Shown here piece by piece: positions 1 to 8,501 of a stretch of 64,000 bases of DNA. The stretch lies in the NCBI RefSeq assembly GCF_019431355.1, contig NZ_CP080269.1, positions 620,001 to 684,000 on the forward strand. Direction: 5' to 3'. A program made the translations under genes and the position numbers. The DNA comes from Paenibacillus sp. R14(2021) (lineage in GTDB: Bacteria; Bacillota; Bacilli; Paenibacillales; Paenibacillaceae). Every line of letters begins with the position of its first letter. Position 1 is the stretch's first letter. The notes under the pieces were generated by a model. That model saw only the letters and a program-made list of their open reading frames with translations, searched no databases and was not told the DNA's origin.

Positions 1-182
1 GCGAATTGCTGTGCGCCGACCCCTTTGACCATACCGCCATTTTGCATGGCAATAATTATATCCTTACTCGGAACGTTAGCAATATCCTTGAACGATGCCG
101 CAGAAGCCATCTCTTGACCTGCAAAGCTGAGCGCTATAACAGCCGCGGTGGACAACATAATCATCTTGAATGGTTTATTCAT
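1..182 (-). CDS. Exported protein with SLH-like N-terminus (partial, runs off window)
   Basis: Only the first 60 codons are inside the window. The ATG at 182 is preceded on the minus strand by GAGGTG at a good distance. The product begins with a short basic stretch and a hydrophobic run ending in ASA, a plausible signal-peptidase I site near residue 28. After that, SFKDIANVPS and GGMVKGVG resemble the start of an S-layer homology repeat, in which a conserved D and a GxxxG-like glycine pattern mark the motif. SLH domains anchor secreted proteins to pyruvylated secondary wall polymers. The rest of the protein, and so its activity, lies outside the window. Confidence 0.7.
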   Translation of the reverse strand, partial: MNKPFKMIMLSTAAVIALSFAGQEMASAASFKDIANVPSKDIIIAMQNGGMVKGVGAQQF

Positions 183-357
183 CGAAATCACCTCGTGGAG
201 TTGTTTGTTGTTGCTTTCGTTGTTGTAGACGGGCCTTTGGTTAAAAAGGTTACACTTGCGAATGAAATTCTTTGAATTGGAGTCAGTTTTGGTGTTGAAC
301 AAACCAATTAACCCTATGTACGTGCCAGAAATAATGCATATTGTAAACTAAAAAATG

Positions 358-388
358 CCGTTTCTTATCGTTTAACGATAAGAAACGG
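358..388 (-). terminator. Rho-independent terminator, leftward
   Basis: A perfect 13-bp inverted repeat (CCGTTTCTTATCG and its complement) flanks a 5-nt loop. On the minus strand it is followed directly by CATTTTTTAG, a good U-tract. It would end a leftward transcript coming from the decayed fragment at 420-652, which suggests that fragment was once a live gene. Confidence 0.75.
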
Positions 389-419
389 CTATTAATATTG
401 AATTATTCTCATCTGTACC

Positions 420-652
420 TCAATGGATGAAGGCGCACTCGTTATCGAGCAGAGTAAATAGCTTGTAGAAGCGTCGCACGCGAAGCTTGCGGCAGTCCAA
501 GCCGAAGAAGGGCAGCGTTCACGGGCCGTGGAAGCGGCCGTTGGTGAAGTCGTCGGTCTCATGGGGGAGGATTGCGGCCATCAGCCAAGAGAATCGGCGC
601 GTCAAACATCGCTGCTGCAGCATCTCGTCGGCCAATTCCGGATGATTGGAAC
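420..652 (-). pseudogene. Remnant of an unrecognised gene with an in-frame stop
   Basis: One minus-strand frame reads through about 75 codons with a protein-like composition, for example MLQQRCLTRRFSWLMAAILP and later LPFFGLDCRKLRVRRFYKLF. It is broken by a TGA at 519-521 and ends at a TGA at 420-422. No start codon with a ribosome site was found, and an in-frame TAA lies just upstream. I do not recognise the family. A terminator of matching polarity follows at 358-388. Apart from this fragment, the stretch 183-778 holds only the amidase leader and no intact gene. Confidence 0.35.
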
Positions 653-778
653 CCGTTTAAGATAGGTGGCCTGTTCTGTTCAGTTAGAAATTGCCGGATA
701 TTCGATTTCAGGTTTGACGTTAGAAGACAAGCCCATTAAAGTAGAATGAGATAGAAATTACTGGAAAGGGTGACAAGC

Positions 779-2239
779 GTGGCATTTGAAATCGTAGAAG
801 CGACAATATCGGACATGCTAGCGGCGTTCACCTCGGGCGAGCTGACTTCAAAGCAATTGGTTCTAATTTATTTGAACCGAATCGCGGACCATGACAAAAG
901 CGGACTGCTCCTCAATTCTGTGCTCACGATCAATCCCGACGCGCTATTCATCGCCGAGGCGATGGATCGAGAACGCGAGGTCAAGGGACTGCGGGGGCCC
1001 TTGCACGGCATCCCCGTATTATTGAAAGATAATGTCGATACCGGTGACAAAATGCCGACAAGCGCCGGCTCCCTGGCCCTTGCGGACAGCTATGCGCCCG
1101 AGGATGCTTATATCGTCAAGAAGCTTCGGGAAGCCGGAGCCGTTATTCTGGGTAAAGTGAACATGACCGAATTCGCCAACATGATGACCGATGGGATGCC
1201 GACCGGCTACAGCTCGCGCGGCGGTCAGGTGATGAACCCGTACAACATCTCGACGCCGACGGGTGGTTCGAGCGCCGGCTCGGGTGTTGCGGTTGCGGCG
1301 AACTTCTGTGCGGCGGCTGTTGGCACGGAAACATCGGGCTCGATTCTGAATCCGAGCAATCTCTGTTCGGTGGTCGGCATCAAGCCTACGGTTGGCCTCT
1401 TAAGCCGGACGGGCATTCTTCCGCTGTCCAACTCGCAGGACACCGCAGGGCCGATGGCGCGAACGGTAACGGACGCAGTGCTGATGCTGCAAGTCATGAC
1501 GGGTTACGACGAGCGCGACGCGGCAATGGGCGGGGGCCTCGGCAAGCAGCCGGCAGATTATTCCGCGTATCTCGACCGGGAGGGGCTAAGAGGCGCCAGA
1601 ATCGGTATTCCACGAGACTATTATTTCGAGGAATTGACCGAGGAACAGCTGGCGATCTTCGACCGGGCTGTCGCAATCATGCAAGACATGGGCGCAACAA
1701 TCGTTGATCCGGCGAATATCGCCACCGCAAGAAGCATTGTCTATTCGACCGTGCTGATTAATGAATTCAAAGCTTCCCTAAATGCCTATCTCTCGAAGCT
1801 CGGTCCCGGCGCTCCCATGCGCACGCTGAAGGAAATCATCGCTTTCAACAACGAGCATCCCGTAGAAACATTACGATACGGACAAAAAACGCTGATCAAC
1901 GCGGAGTACCATTCTTCCGGCACATTGACCGACATTAAGTATTTGAACGACCGTGCTTTGGATATCCGCTTATGCAAGGAGGAAGGCATCGACGCGACGA
2001 TGAAGGAGCATCAGCTTGACGCGCTGTTGTTCCCGGCGGATTTCGGCTCGCGGCTGGCTGCGCGGGCGGGCTACCCGTCCATCGCCGTACCTGCGGGCTA
2101 CACGAAGGCCGGTCCTCCGTTCGGCGTAACGTTCACGGCAAGAGCCTACGAGGAACCGACTTTAATCCGCCTCGCCTATGCCTTCGAGCAGGGGACGATG
2201 TTCCGGCGGCCGCCCAATTTGAAAAGCTTCATCGATTGA
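779..2239 (+). CDS. Amidase signature family enzyme
   Basis: This is a hydrolase of the amidase signature superfamily, about 486 residues, the usual length for stand-alone members. The Ser-cisSer-Lys triad is visible: Lys near residue 83 in LLKDN, the cis-Ser in TGGSSAGSG near 164, and the nucleophile Ser in ETSGSI near 188. The ETxGSI form, with Glu in place of the commoner Asp, is also known in peptide amidases, so an amide or peptide-amide substrate is possible. An in-frame GTG also exists at 770. I chose the GTG at 779 because AAAGGG at 765-770 sits about 8 nt upstream of it and would overlap the earlier start. No signal peptide is seen. The next gene is a 2-hydroxyacid dehydrogenase in the same direction, 88 nt downstream. 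Confidence 0.85.
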   Translation: MAFEIVEATISDMLAAFTSGELTSKQLVLIYLNRIADHDKSGLLLNSVLTINPDALFIAEAMDREREVKGLRGPLHGIPVLLKDNVDTGDKMPTSAGSLALADSYAPEDAYIVKKLREAGAVILGKVNMTEFANMMTDGMPTGYSSRGGQVMNPYNISTPTGGSSAGSGVAVAANFCAAAVGTETSGSILNPSNLCSVVGIKPTVGLLSRTGILPLSNSQDTAGPMARTVTDAVLMLQVMTGYDERDAAMGGGLGKQPADYSAYLDREGLRGARIGIPRDYYFEELTEEQLAIFDRAVAIMQDMGATIVDPANIATARSIVYSTVLINEFKASLNAYLSKLGPGAPMRTLKEIIAFNNEHPVETLRYGQKTLINAEYHSSGTLTDIKYLNDRALDIRLCKEEGIDATMKEHQLDALLFPADFGSRLAARAGYPSIAVPAGYTKAGPPFGVTFTARAYEEPTLIRLAYAFEQGTMFRRPPNLKSFID

Positions 2240-2327
2240 CGAGCGGTAGATGGACACGAGGGAAAGAATAGGTCATGAAGATTAGCGCCATTATAGAACG
2301 ATACCGATAAGGAAGGGGCTGCATGTC

Positions 2328-3311
2328 ATGAAATGTGCCGTGTTGGACGATTACCAAAAGGTCGCGATGTCGATGGCCGATTGGTCAACGGTCACGGATC
2401 GAATGGAGATAAAGGTATTCCCTAATCATTTCGATAACGAGGACGAGTTGGCCGCCGCGATCGAGGATTGCGAGATTGTCGTGATTATGCGGGAGCGGAC
2501 GCCTTTCCGCAGACCGCTCTTGCAGCGTCTTCCGCGCTTGAAGCTGCTTATTACGACAGGCATGCGCAATGCTTCCATTGATCTGGGAGCCGCATCAGAC
2601 AACGGTATCGTCGTATGCGGGACAGGTGGGGGCGGGGAAGGAACGACCGAACTAACATGGGCGCTTATCCTGGGACTAGCGAGGAAGCTGGTGCAGGAGA
2701 ATGAAGCGCTGCGAAGCGGCGGTCACTGGCAGAGCACGATCGGCGTCGATTTGATCGGCAAGCGTCTTGGCTTGCTCGGGCTCGGGCGGATCGGAAGCAA
2801 CGTAGCGCGAATCGGGCAGGCGTTCGGCATGGAGGTATCGGCATGGAGCCAGAATCTGACCCCGGACAAAGCGGATGCCGCAGGGGTGAAGCTTGCAACT
2901 TCCAAGGAAGAGCTGCTCTCGAGCAGTGATTTCGTCTCGATTCACCTCGTGCTCGGCGACCGCACGAGAGGACTGCTAGGCGTAAGGGAGCTCGAACTCA
3001 TGCGGCCGACTGCCTATCTCATCAACACCTCCCGCGCTCCGATCGTTGACCGGGAGGCGCTTATCGCGGCGCTGAGCAGCGGCAAGCTTGCCGGTGCCGG
3101 GCTGGACGTATTCGAGACGGAGCCGCTGCCTGCGGACGACCCGCTTCGGTCGCTGCCGAACGTGCTGGCCACGCCGCACATCGGTTACGTCACCGAAGCC
3201 GCGTATCGTAATTTCTTCCGCGGCATCGTCGAGGATATAGAAGCCTTCTTGAACGGATCGCCGATTAACATCATTAATTATCCGGCTTCACCAACATTCG
3301 TCCAAGAGTAA
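2328..3311 (+). CDS. D-2-hydroxyacid dehydrogenase family protein
   Basis: The protein has 327 residues and the layout of NAD-dependent D-isomer 2-hydroxyacid dehydrogenases. A substrate-binding N-terminal part is followed by a Rossmann fold with GLLGLGRIGSNVAR near residues 149-162. The catalytic Arg is in NTSRAPIVD, the Glu in FETEPLP and the His in TPHIGY. The family reduces 2-keto acids or oxidises D-2-hydroxy acids; SerA and glyoxylate or hydroxypyruvate reductases belong here, but the substrate cannot be told from sequence. No C-terminal ACT domain is present, so it is unlikely to be a regulated SerA. The start ATG is preceded by GGAAGGGG. It may be cotranscribed with the amidase. Confidence 0.88.
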   Translation: MKCAVLDDYQKVAMSMADWSTVTDRMEIKVFPNHFDNEDELAAAIEDCEIVVIMRERTPFRRPLLQRLPRLKLLITTGMRNASIDLGAASDNGIVVCGTGGGGEGTTELTWALILGLARKLVQENEALRSGGHWQSTIGVDLIGKRLGLLGLGRIGSNVARIGQAFGMEVSAWSQNLTPDKADAAGVKLATSKEELLSSSDFVSIHLVLGDRTRGLLGVRELELMRPTAYLINTSRAPIVDREALIAALSSGKLAGAGLDVFETEPLPADDPLRSLPNVLATPHIGYVTEAAYRNFFRGIVEDIEAFLNGSPINIINYPASPTFVQE

Positions 3312-3457
3312 CGATTAGCTGTTTGCAATGCTTGGCGTATACCGTGGCGGCAGACGCGGTGGTGGAATTGAGATTCGAATCGTGCAAACAATTATGATAC
3401 ACTAAATGTCTTATCGTTAAACGTGTTACATGACCCAAGAGGAGAAGGATTACACCC

Positions 3458-3622
3458 ATGAATAAACGGACGATTCTAAGCGCATTGTGCATCATCTTAG
3501 GCTTGCTGTGCATCATGCTTACATTCAGTGCACCTAATGGCTTTACACTCGGAATCTACCTTGTAGTCGGCATCATTACCTTGCTTATGGGATTGCTTGG
3601 CATTAAATATTCCAAATCTTAA
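3458..3622 (+). CDS. Small two-helix membrane protein, 54 residues
   Basis: The ATG at 3458 follows GAGGAGAAGG at 3439-3448, with about 9 nt between. The product starts MNKRTILSALCIILGLLCIM and has two hydrophobic helices, about residues 5-23 and 30-48, joined by a short Pro-Asn-Gly turn, with a basic C-terminal tail (KYSKS). A strong terminator follows at 3640, so this is probably its own transcript. I do not recognise a named family. The codon pattern, ribosome site and terminator support a real gene despite its size. It lies just ahead of the germination locus, but nothing shows a shared function. Confidence 0.7.
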   Translation: MNKRTILSALCIILGLLCIMLTFSAPNGFTLGIYLVVGIITLLMGLLGIKYSKS

Positions 3623-3639
3623 TGCATACATGCCCGCTA

Positions 3640-3675
3640 AGCCTCTTGTCCATGCAAAGGACAAGAGGCTTTTTG
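3640..3675 (+). terminator. Rho-independent terminator
   Basis: A perfect 12-bp stem (AGCCTCTTGTCC with its complement) encloses a 7-nt loop and is followed by TTTTTG. It ends the 54-residue membrane peptide transcript and separates it from the germination locus. Confidence 0.9.
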
Positions 3676-3691
3676 TCGTCCGCAGATGATC

Positions 3692-3720
3692 GCATACGTT
3701 CTTCGTGATTTGGCATAATA
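3692..3720 (+). promoter_or_regulatory. Sigma-G-type forespore promoter of germination locus 1
   Basis: GCATA at 3692-3696 and CATAATA at 3714-3720 are separated by exactly 17 nt. This matches the sigma-G pattern known from Bacillus (gHATR, 17-18 nt, CATxHTA) at every defined base. The expected transcript start, near 3727, leaves a short leader before the GGAGGAG at 3741. GerA-type receptors are made in the forespore, so site and gene function agree. Confidence 0.7.
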
Positions 3721-3752
3721 ATGTTGAATTTGTCATCCTTGGAGGAGCTTTC

Positions 3753-5297
3753 ATGAGATGGAATCGAAGAGCAGGTGCAAACCATCATTACCGAAACGCG
3801 CTTAAGATGAGAAGCATGCACCTTGAGGAAGTTAACCAGCAAAACAAAGATGCCAAATTTACGACGGATATCCAGCAGAACGAGAACATCATCAGAGATA
3901 CGTTCCAGCGTTGCTCCGACTTGGAATGGCGAAGCATTGACGTTAATCTGAGCACGCAATGGCTCGTTGTTTATATCGATAACTTAATTGATAAGCAGCA
4001 GCTCGAGGAATTCGTCATTAAGCCCATGCAAGCAAGCGCCGCGGCGGGCCGTATCGCCAATGGACCGAATGAGCTTAAGAACGATGTGATTTCCGTCAGC
4101 ATGACGAGCTGCTCTAGCAGCATTTCTCAGACGATCCGTAACCTGCTTGAGGGTCATGCCGCCATTCTCATGCCCGGCAGCAGCGATGTATTGACGGTTT
4201 CTATTCCCGATTCCACCCAAAGAAGTCTAGAAGAGCCGCCATCCGAGCCGGTTATACGCGGACCACGGGACGGCTTCATCGAGCAGATTTCCACCAATAT
4301 CAGCCTGATTCGATCCAGACTCAAAACGCCTAAATTAAAGGTGGAGTATATTACGCTGGGCGAGCTTTCCCGCACGCGGATCGCCATTACTTACCTTGAA
4401 GGTATTGCGCTCGACACCTTAGTTAACGAAGTGCGAACGAGATTAAAGCCGATCCAATTAGACGGTATCCTCGACTCCGGCTATATCGAAGAATTTATTG
4501 AGGACCAGCCGTTTTCGCCCTTTCCCCAAGTCCACAGCACGGAACGACCGGACGTGGTCGTGGCAGAGATGCTGGAAGGAAAAGTCGCGATTCTTGTCGA
4601 TACGACCCCATTCGTCATGGTCGCGCCGATGACGTTCTGGACGGGCCTTCAGGCGAGTGAAGACTACTACATTCGCTGGCCCGTTGCCACCTTTATTCGC
4701 TGGATCCGAATCCTGTTTATCCATTTAGCGGTATTCGCTCCTCCGCTATATGTTGCTGTTACGACCTACCACCAGGAAATGATTCCCACAAATCTTGTGC
4801 TGAGCATCGCGGCCTCGAGGGAAGCGGTTCCCTTTCCCGCGATGATTGAAGCGCTGCTGATGGAAATCATATTCGAAGCGCTGCGGGAAGCCGGAATTCG
4901 ACTGCCGAAACAAATCGGCCAAGCCATAAGTATCGTTGGCGGTCTAGTCATTGGACAAGCGGCGGTTGAAGCGGGATTCATCTCTGCGCCTGTCGTCATC
5001 ATCGTGTCCATCACCGGCATTTCGTCCTTTACGATTCCTCGTTACAGCTTTGCCAATGGGATCCGGCTGCTTCGTTTTCCCATGTTGTTTTTAGCAGGGA
5101 CACTCGGTCTTTACGGTATTGTACTTGGATTTATCGGGGTCATGTTACATGTCACGTCGCTTCGCTCATTCGGGGTTCTATATTTCTCTCCATTGACGCC
5201 GTTTAAATGGACTGGCTTAACGGATGTGTTGATCCGGATACCGACATGGGCGAAATTCCGTATGCCAAGGAATAATCAAGAGGGAGAGCAAAGCTAG
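3753..5297 (+). CDS. GerA-family spore germination protein (A subunit)
   Basis: This is the A subunit of a nutrient germinant receptor, an integral protein of the spore inner membrane. It has 514 residues. A long hydrophilic N-terminal half (about 1-290) contains the family hallmark RGPRDGFIEQISTNISLIR, followed by RTRIAITYLEGIA. A membrane half from about 310 onward contains several hydrophobic segments and the conserved AIEALLMEIIFEALREAGIRLP region. The reading frame extends 16 codons further upstream, but GGAGGAG at 3741-3747 places the start at ATG 3753. The C-subunit gene follows 56 nt later, and the B-subunit gene lies beyond it on the opposite strand. Confidence 0.93.
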   Translation: MRWNRRAGANHHYRNALKMRSMHLEEVNQQNKDAKFTTDIQQNENIIRDTFQRCSDLEWRSIDVNLSTQWLVVYIDNLIDKQQLEEFVIKPMQASAAAGRIANGPNELKNDVISVSMTSCSSSISQTIRNLLEGHAAILMPGSSDVLTVSIPDSTQRSLEEPPSEPVIRGPRDGFIEQISTNISLIRSRLKTPKLKVEYITLGELSRTRIAITYLEGIALDTLVNEVRTRLKPIQLDGILDSGYIEEFIEDQPFSPFPQVHSTERPDVVVAEMLEGKVAILVDTTPFVMVAPMTFWTGLQASEDYYIRWPVATFIRWIRILFIHLAVFAPPLYVAVTTYHQEMIPTNLVLSIAASREAVPFPAMIEALLMEIIFEALREAGIRLPKQIGQAISIVGGLVIGQAAVEAGFISAPVVIIVSITGISSFTIPRYSFANGIRLLRFPMLFLAGTLGLYGIVLGFIGVMLHVTSLRSFGVLYFSPLTPFKWTGLTDVLIRIPTWAKFRMPRNNQEGEQS

Positions 5298-5353
5298 CTG
5301 GCTTTAAGCTGCTTAGATGAATAGCTTCAGAATGAACGACCGGGGGTGATGAA

Positions 5354-6520
5354 TTGCGGAGACTCAGATATACGCTGCTTCTTACAGTTGTCTTCATCAG
5401 CGGGTGTTGGGATCGCACGGAAATGAATGATCTTGCATTCGTGATGGGTACAGCGCTCGACCTAACGGACAATGGGAAAATTCTATGCTCCCTCCAAGTT
5501 GCCATTCCTGCGGCAACGGGAAGCGGAAGCGCTACGGGCGGGGGAAGCGGCAATCATGAGAAATTTTACGTCATCTATGCGGAGGGCAAGAACGGCAACG
5601 AGATCCATCGGCTTCTCCAGAAGAAAAGTTCCAGAACCTTGACATATTCGCATCGAAGCGTTGTGTATATTAGCGAACGTCTGGCTAGGCACGGCATTAA
5701 CAATGCGATGGATATTTTTACGCATGACCCGAGGAACCGTTTGAAGACCTACATGATGGTTGTAAAGGGAACAGAAGCTAAGAAAATTCTGGAGATCAAT
5801 TATCCGTTAAAACAAGTACCGATCGAAACGGTGAAGGTGTTTGATGGATCGGGGGACGATTTAGCCGTCACCTTGCGCGATTTTTATATTACGCACCTAA
5901 GCGAAGGCATTCAACCTGTCTTAGGCGTAATCGAACCCGATATCCATGGTAAAAGCTCGCAATTATTCAGATTCACGGGCGCCGGTGTTTTTAAAGGTCT
6001 TAAGCTTGCCGGTTTATTAGATGAACAAGAAACTTTAGCGATGATGTGGGTGATGAACAAGCTGAAATTCGGTCGAATTACAACAGATTTACCCCATGGC
6101 GAGGGGGAAATCGGCATGATGCTGATGCATACAAGAAGCAAAATCACCACGCAGGCCGGTCATGATGGCGTAAAATTCAAGGTCCGATTGTTCGGCGAAG
6201 GCAGCTTGGTGGAGAGTAACACCCCGCTCACCGTTACAAAGCCAGCAGATTTGAAACGGATGAAGAAAGCGCTGGAAGATTCAGTAAGGAAAGAGGTCCA
6301 AGACTTGATTCTAAAAACCCAAACCAAACTTAGAGCCGACAGCATGGGCTTTGGACATGAAATGTATAAATATGCCCCTGTGAAGTGGGCGGGTTTGAGC
6401 GATCAATGGGACACACAATTTCCGAGGGCGAATATTAGCGTCGACGTCAGCCTGAGGCTGCATGGAGCAGGTATGGTCAGTTCTTCTATTGAATTTAGAG
6501 ATAAGGAGATGGATAAATGA
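5354..6520 (+). CDS. Ger(x)C-family germination lipoprotein (C subunit)
   Basis: This is the lipoprotein subunit of a GerA-type receptor, 388 residues. The TTG start at 5354 follows GGGGGTGA. The signal ends in the lipobox FISGC, with the lipidated Cys at about residue 18, followed by WDRTEMND, the typical family opening (CWDxxExND). The rest has the three-domain Ger(x)C pattern, with RSVVYISERLARHG around residues 99-112. It lies 56 nt after the A subunit and overlaps the next small gene by ATGA, so the three are one transcription unit. Confidence 0.92.
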   Translation: MRRLRYTLLLTVVFISGCWDRTEMNDLAFVMGTALDLTDNGKILCSLQVAIPAATGSGSATGGGSGNHEKFYVIYAEGKNGNEIHRLLQKKSSRTLTYSHRSVVYISERLARHGINNAMDIFTHDPRNRLKTYMMVVKGTEAKKILEINYPLKQVPIETVKVFDGSGDDLAVTLRDFYITHLSEGIQPVLGVIEPDIHGKSSQLFRFTGAGVFKGLKLAGLLDEQETLAMMWVMNKLKFGRITTDLPHGEGEIGMMLMHTRSKITTQAGHDGVKFKVRLFGEGSLVESNTPLTVTKPADLKRMKKALEDSVRKEVQDLILKTQTKLRADSMGFGHEMYKYAPVKWAGLSDQWDTQFPRANISVDVSLRLHGAGMVSSSIEFRDKEMDK

Positions 6521-6762
6521 TTTTAGAAATAATGACTTACATCATCATCCTGATGGGATGCTCGATCTATCAGGTACGGCAGTTTGTAAGCAAGAAACAG
6601 TCGGGACTAACTGTCTTTTACAGCTGCTTGATGGGCATATGCGTAATCACCGGCTCGTTATGGATTGCCCATGTTCAATTACCAAGCCTGACAACTCCGC
6701 TGCGAACAATGTTCGAGCCGGTCGGGAAATTCATTTTGGCACAGCATCGTTCAGGTCACTGA
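6517..6762 (+). CDS. Small membrane protein of the germination operon
   Basis: This protein has 81 residues. Its ATG overlaps the stop of the germination lipoprotein gene (ATGA at 6517-6520), which implies translational coupling. It has a hydrophobic helix at about residues 2-20, a short basic loop (RQFVSKKQSG) and a second hydrophobic segment at about 30-52. The end, KFILAQHRSGH, overlaps the end of the opposing permease gene by 12 bp. Small membrane proteins are known to accompany some germination receptors (the D-subunit type). That role here is an inference from position and topology. Confidence 0.65.
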   Translation: MILEIMTYIIILMGCSIYQVRQFVSKKQSGLTVFYSCLMGICVITGSLWIAHVQLPSLTTPLRTMFEPVGKFILAQHRSGH

Positions 6763-7860
6763 CTTTTTCAACTGTCTTTTGATGCTGTCAATAATGAGCA
6801 GTCCAATGGGCAAAATCAATTGGGTAAGTATCGCAAAGCTTGGAAACGTGTAGGTCAGATAATAATTCAACTCGGTCGAGTAATTGATAAAGACCGTAAC
6901 CGAACTAATCACGGACAAAATCACGATGGGGAAGATTAAGTCCCGATATTTCCCAACATTAAACACTTGGCTGACGCTCAAACTGATCACGAAGAAGGTA
7001 AGGGCGATTTTGACAAAGCAGCCCGCCACCCATATGGCAACCGCTAACGCTTCCAGCCGTTCGAAGCTGCCCTTAATGCCGATATACCGAATGACGCTGA
7101 GAACGGGAAACGTGAGCTTTTCCATTAATGGTCCCAGGACCATAATTAAGGGAAAAATCGTAATGCAAAGCAGACCAAAAATAGTAATCAAGGAAACGAA
7201 TGAGGATTTGGCTGCTAGTTTGGGCTTATTCAAATAAGGAAGAAGCCAGCCTAGAATAAAAAATTGACCTAGATACGCACTCGGAAACACGCTAGCTTGA
7301 AGGACGGGGACGAAGCCTTTACTCAGTACGGGAAGGAGCCGCTCCGTACTGGATTCCCCGAGCATGAGGATCAAGAGCGGAATCAGCAAAACGAAAATGA
7401 CTAAAGCGAGATACTCATTGCATCGTGCGATGGATTCAATCCCCATATAGACGGCAATTCCGCTTAGCACCGCCAAAGTTAAACTGATAATAATAGCAGG
7501 ACTTCTCATGAGCAGAACGGTATTGATGAACTGGATATGCTGATTCAGAATAATGCTGTCGAACGTCATCCAATAATAAATAAAATAACAGCTCAGCGCT
7601 TTGCCGGCCCATTTGCCTAAAATTTGCGAGCTGTATTGGATGATCGTCATACCCGGGTAACGATTCGACAATGCGAGCATGACCCAAATCGTGATGCACC
7701 CGATCAAGACGGCAGGGAAAATCGCTATCCATGAATCCTGTTTGGAAATTTGGGCCATTAAGCTGGGTACGATCAGAAGGATAGTTGGCGCGATGAAAGA
7801 AAAGATCAATAGGCATAACTGCGTTCCCGATATATGTTCCGTTTTTCCAGTGGATTCCAT
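6751..7860 (-). CDS. GerAB-family germination permease (B subunit), opposite orientation
   Basis: The protein has 369 residues and about ten transmembrane helices, in the pattern of endospore germination permeases of the amino acid-polyamine-organocation superfamily, the subunit that recognises germinant. It opens with ISGTQLCLLIFSFIAPTILL, a typical first helix. The ATG at 7860 follows GGAGAAC. It is convergent with the A and C subunit genes and overlaps the small membrane gene tail to tail. In most receptors the B gene lies in the same operon, so the inversion is unusual and requires its own promoter; a candidate lies at 7890-7918. It completes an otherwise B-less locus. Confidence 0.9.
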   Translation of the reverse strand: MESTGKTEHISGTQLCLLIFSFIAPTILLIVPSLMAQISKQDSWIAIFPAVLIGCITIWVMLALSNRYPGMTIIQYSSQILGKWAGKALSCYFIYYWMTFDSIILNQHIQFINTVLLMRSPAIIISLTLAVLSGIAVYMGIESIARCNEYLALVIFVLLIPLLILMLGESSTERLLPVLSKGFVPVLQASVFPSAYLGQFFILGWLLPYLNKPKLAAKSSFVSLITIFGLLCITIFPLIMVLGPLMEKLTFPVLSVIRYIGIKGSFERLEALAVAIWVAGCFVKIALTFFVISLSVSQVFNVGKYRDLIFPIVILSVISSVTVFINYSTELNYYLTYTFPSFAILTQLILPIGLLIIDSIKRQLKKSVT

Positions 7861-7889
7861 TGGTGTTCTCCTTCAAAGCAGATTCATCC

Positions 7890-7918
7890 AAGTATTCCCT
7901 GCGTGTTATTTTGTATAC
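7890..7918 (-). promoter_or_regulatory. Candidate sigma-G promoter of the inverted permease gene
   Basis: On the minus strand GTATA (7918-7914) and AATACTT (7896-7890) are separated by 17 nt. The first box fits gHATR; the second fits CATxHTA except at the first and last base. Together with the start at 7860 this would give a leader of about 25 nt. The match is weaker than the one at 3692. Confidence 0.4.
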
Positions 7919-7972
7919 TAAATTAGACTTAGGGCAATCGACGACAGACAACGACGAATCGGCAATACAAAC

Positions 7973-8007
7973 AAACCAACCCCAGGCCGATGACCTGTGG
8001 TTGGTTT
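7973..8007 (-). terminator. Probable terminator after the cupin gene
   Basis: A 14-bp stem with one mismatch (AAACCAAC arm) encloses a 7-nt loop. On the minus strand it is followed by GTTTGTATT, a weak U-rich tail. It lies 36 nt past the cupin stop codon. Confidence 0.6.
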
Positions 8008-8042
8008 AGCTAATAAGCGGGGCCAAGAATGAGCGTTAGCAC

Positions 8043-8501
8043 TTAGCCAAGCGTAATTCCGATCGCTGCATTATCGTCCGGCGAGCCGAGCCAATAGCCA
8101 TAAGCGATTGCCCGTTCAACGAAATGCATCAAGGCAGCAGGATCGGGTGGACCTGGTTGGACGGTTTCGACCGGACGGCCGATCTCATTGAAAAACTCGC
8201 CCATTTTCGCAGTCGATGCGACTAATAACGTTACCGTTTCATTCGAAGAATTTCTCCAAGCGTGCTTTACATCTCCCGCAATATCAACCGTTTCACCAGC
8301 GCGAACGGTCTTCCAGCTATCTACCGTGAAAGCTTCAAGTTCGCCTGTGATAACAACAAAGGTTTCGCGATCATCATGACTGTGAACAGGCACGACCACG
8401 CCAGGCGGAACTTCAGCCTTCATAAGGCTATATTCCCGGTTCTCCGATAAATCCGTTAAGAGCTGAATACGCGGTCCCATTACATCCAATATTGTCGACA
8501 T
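8043..8501 (-). CDS. Cupin-domain protein
   Basis: This is a small single-cupin protein of 152 residues. The first cupin motif is seen as HSHDDRETFVVITGELE at about residues 40-56, with two His and one Glu that normally bind a divalent metal. The second motif is around GDVKHAWRNSS with its His. Cupins range from dioxygenases and isomerases to ligand-binding proteins, and this one is too general to assign. The C-terminal third (about 105-152) is an extra non-cupin tail. A short stretch upstream on the minus strand, GAGGATG, serves as ribosome site. It is transcribed alone and ends at the hairpin at 7973. Confidence 0.75.
   Translation of the reverse strand: MSTILDVMGPRIQLLTDLSENREYSLMKAEVPPGVVVPVHSHDDRETFVVITGELEAFTVDSWKTVRAGETVDIAGDVKHAWRNSSNETVTLLVASTAKMGEFFNEIGRPVETVQPGPPDPAALMHFVERAIAYGYWLGSPDDNAAIGITLG

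Noticed and set aside
3705-3752. Sixteen extra codons at the start of the first GerA subunit
   Set aside because: They include the sigma-G -10 box (3714-3720) and the GGAGGAG site, so ATG 3753 is the real start.
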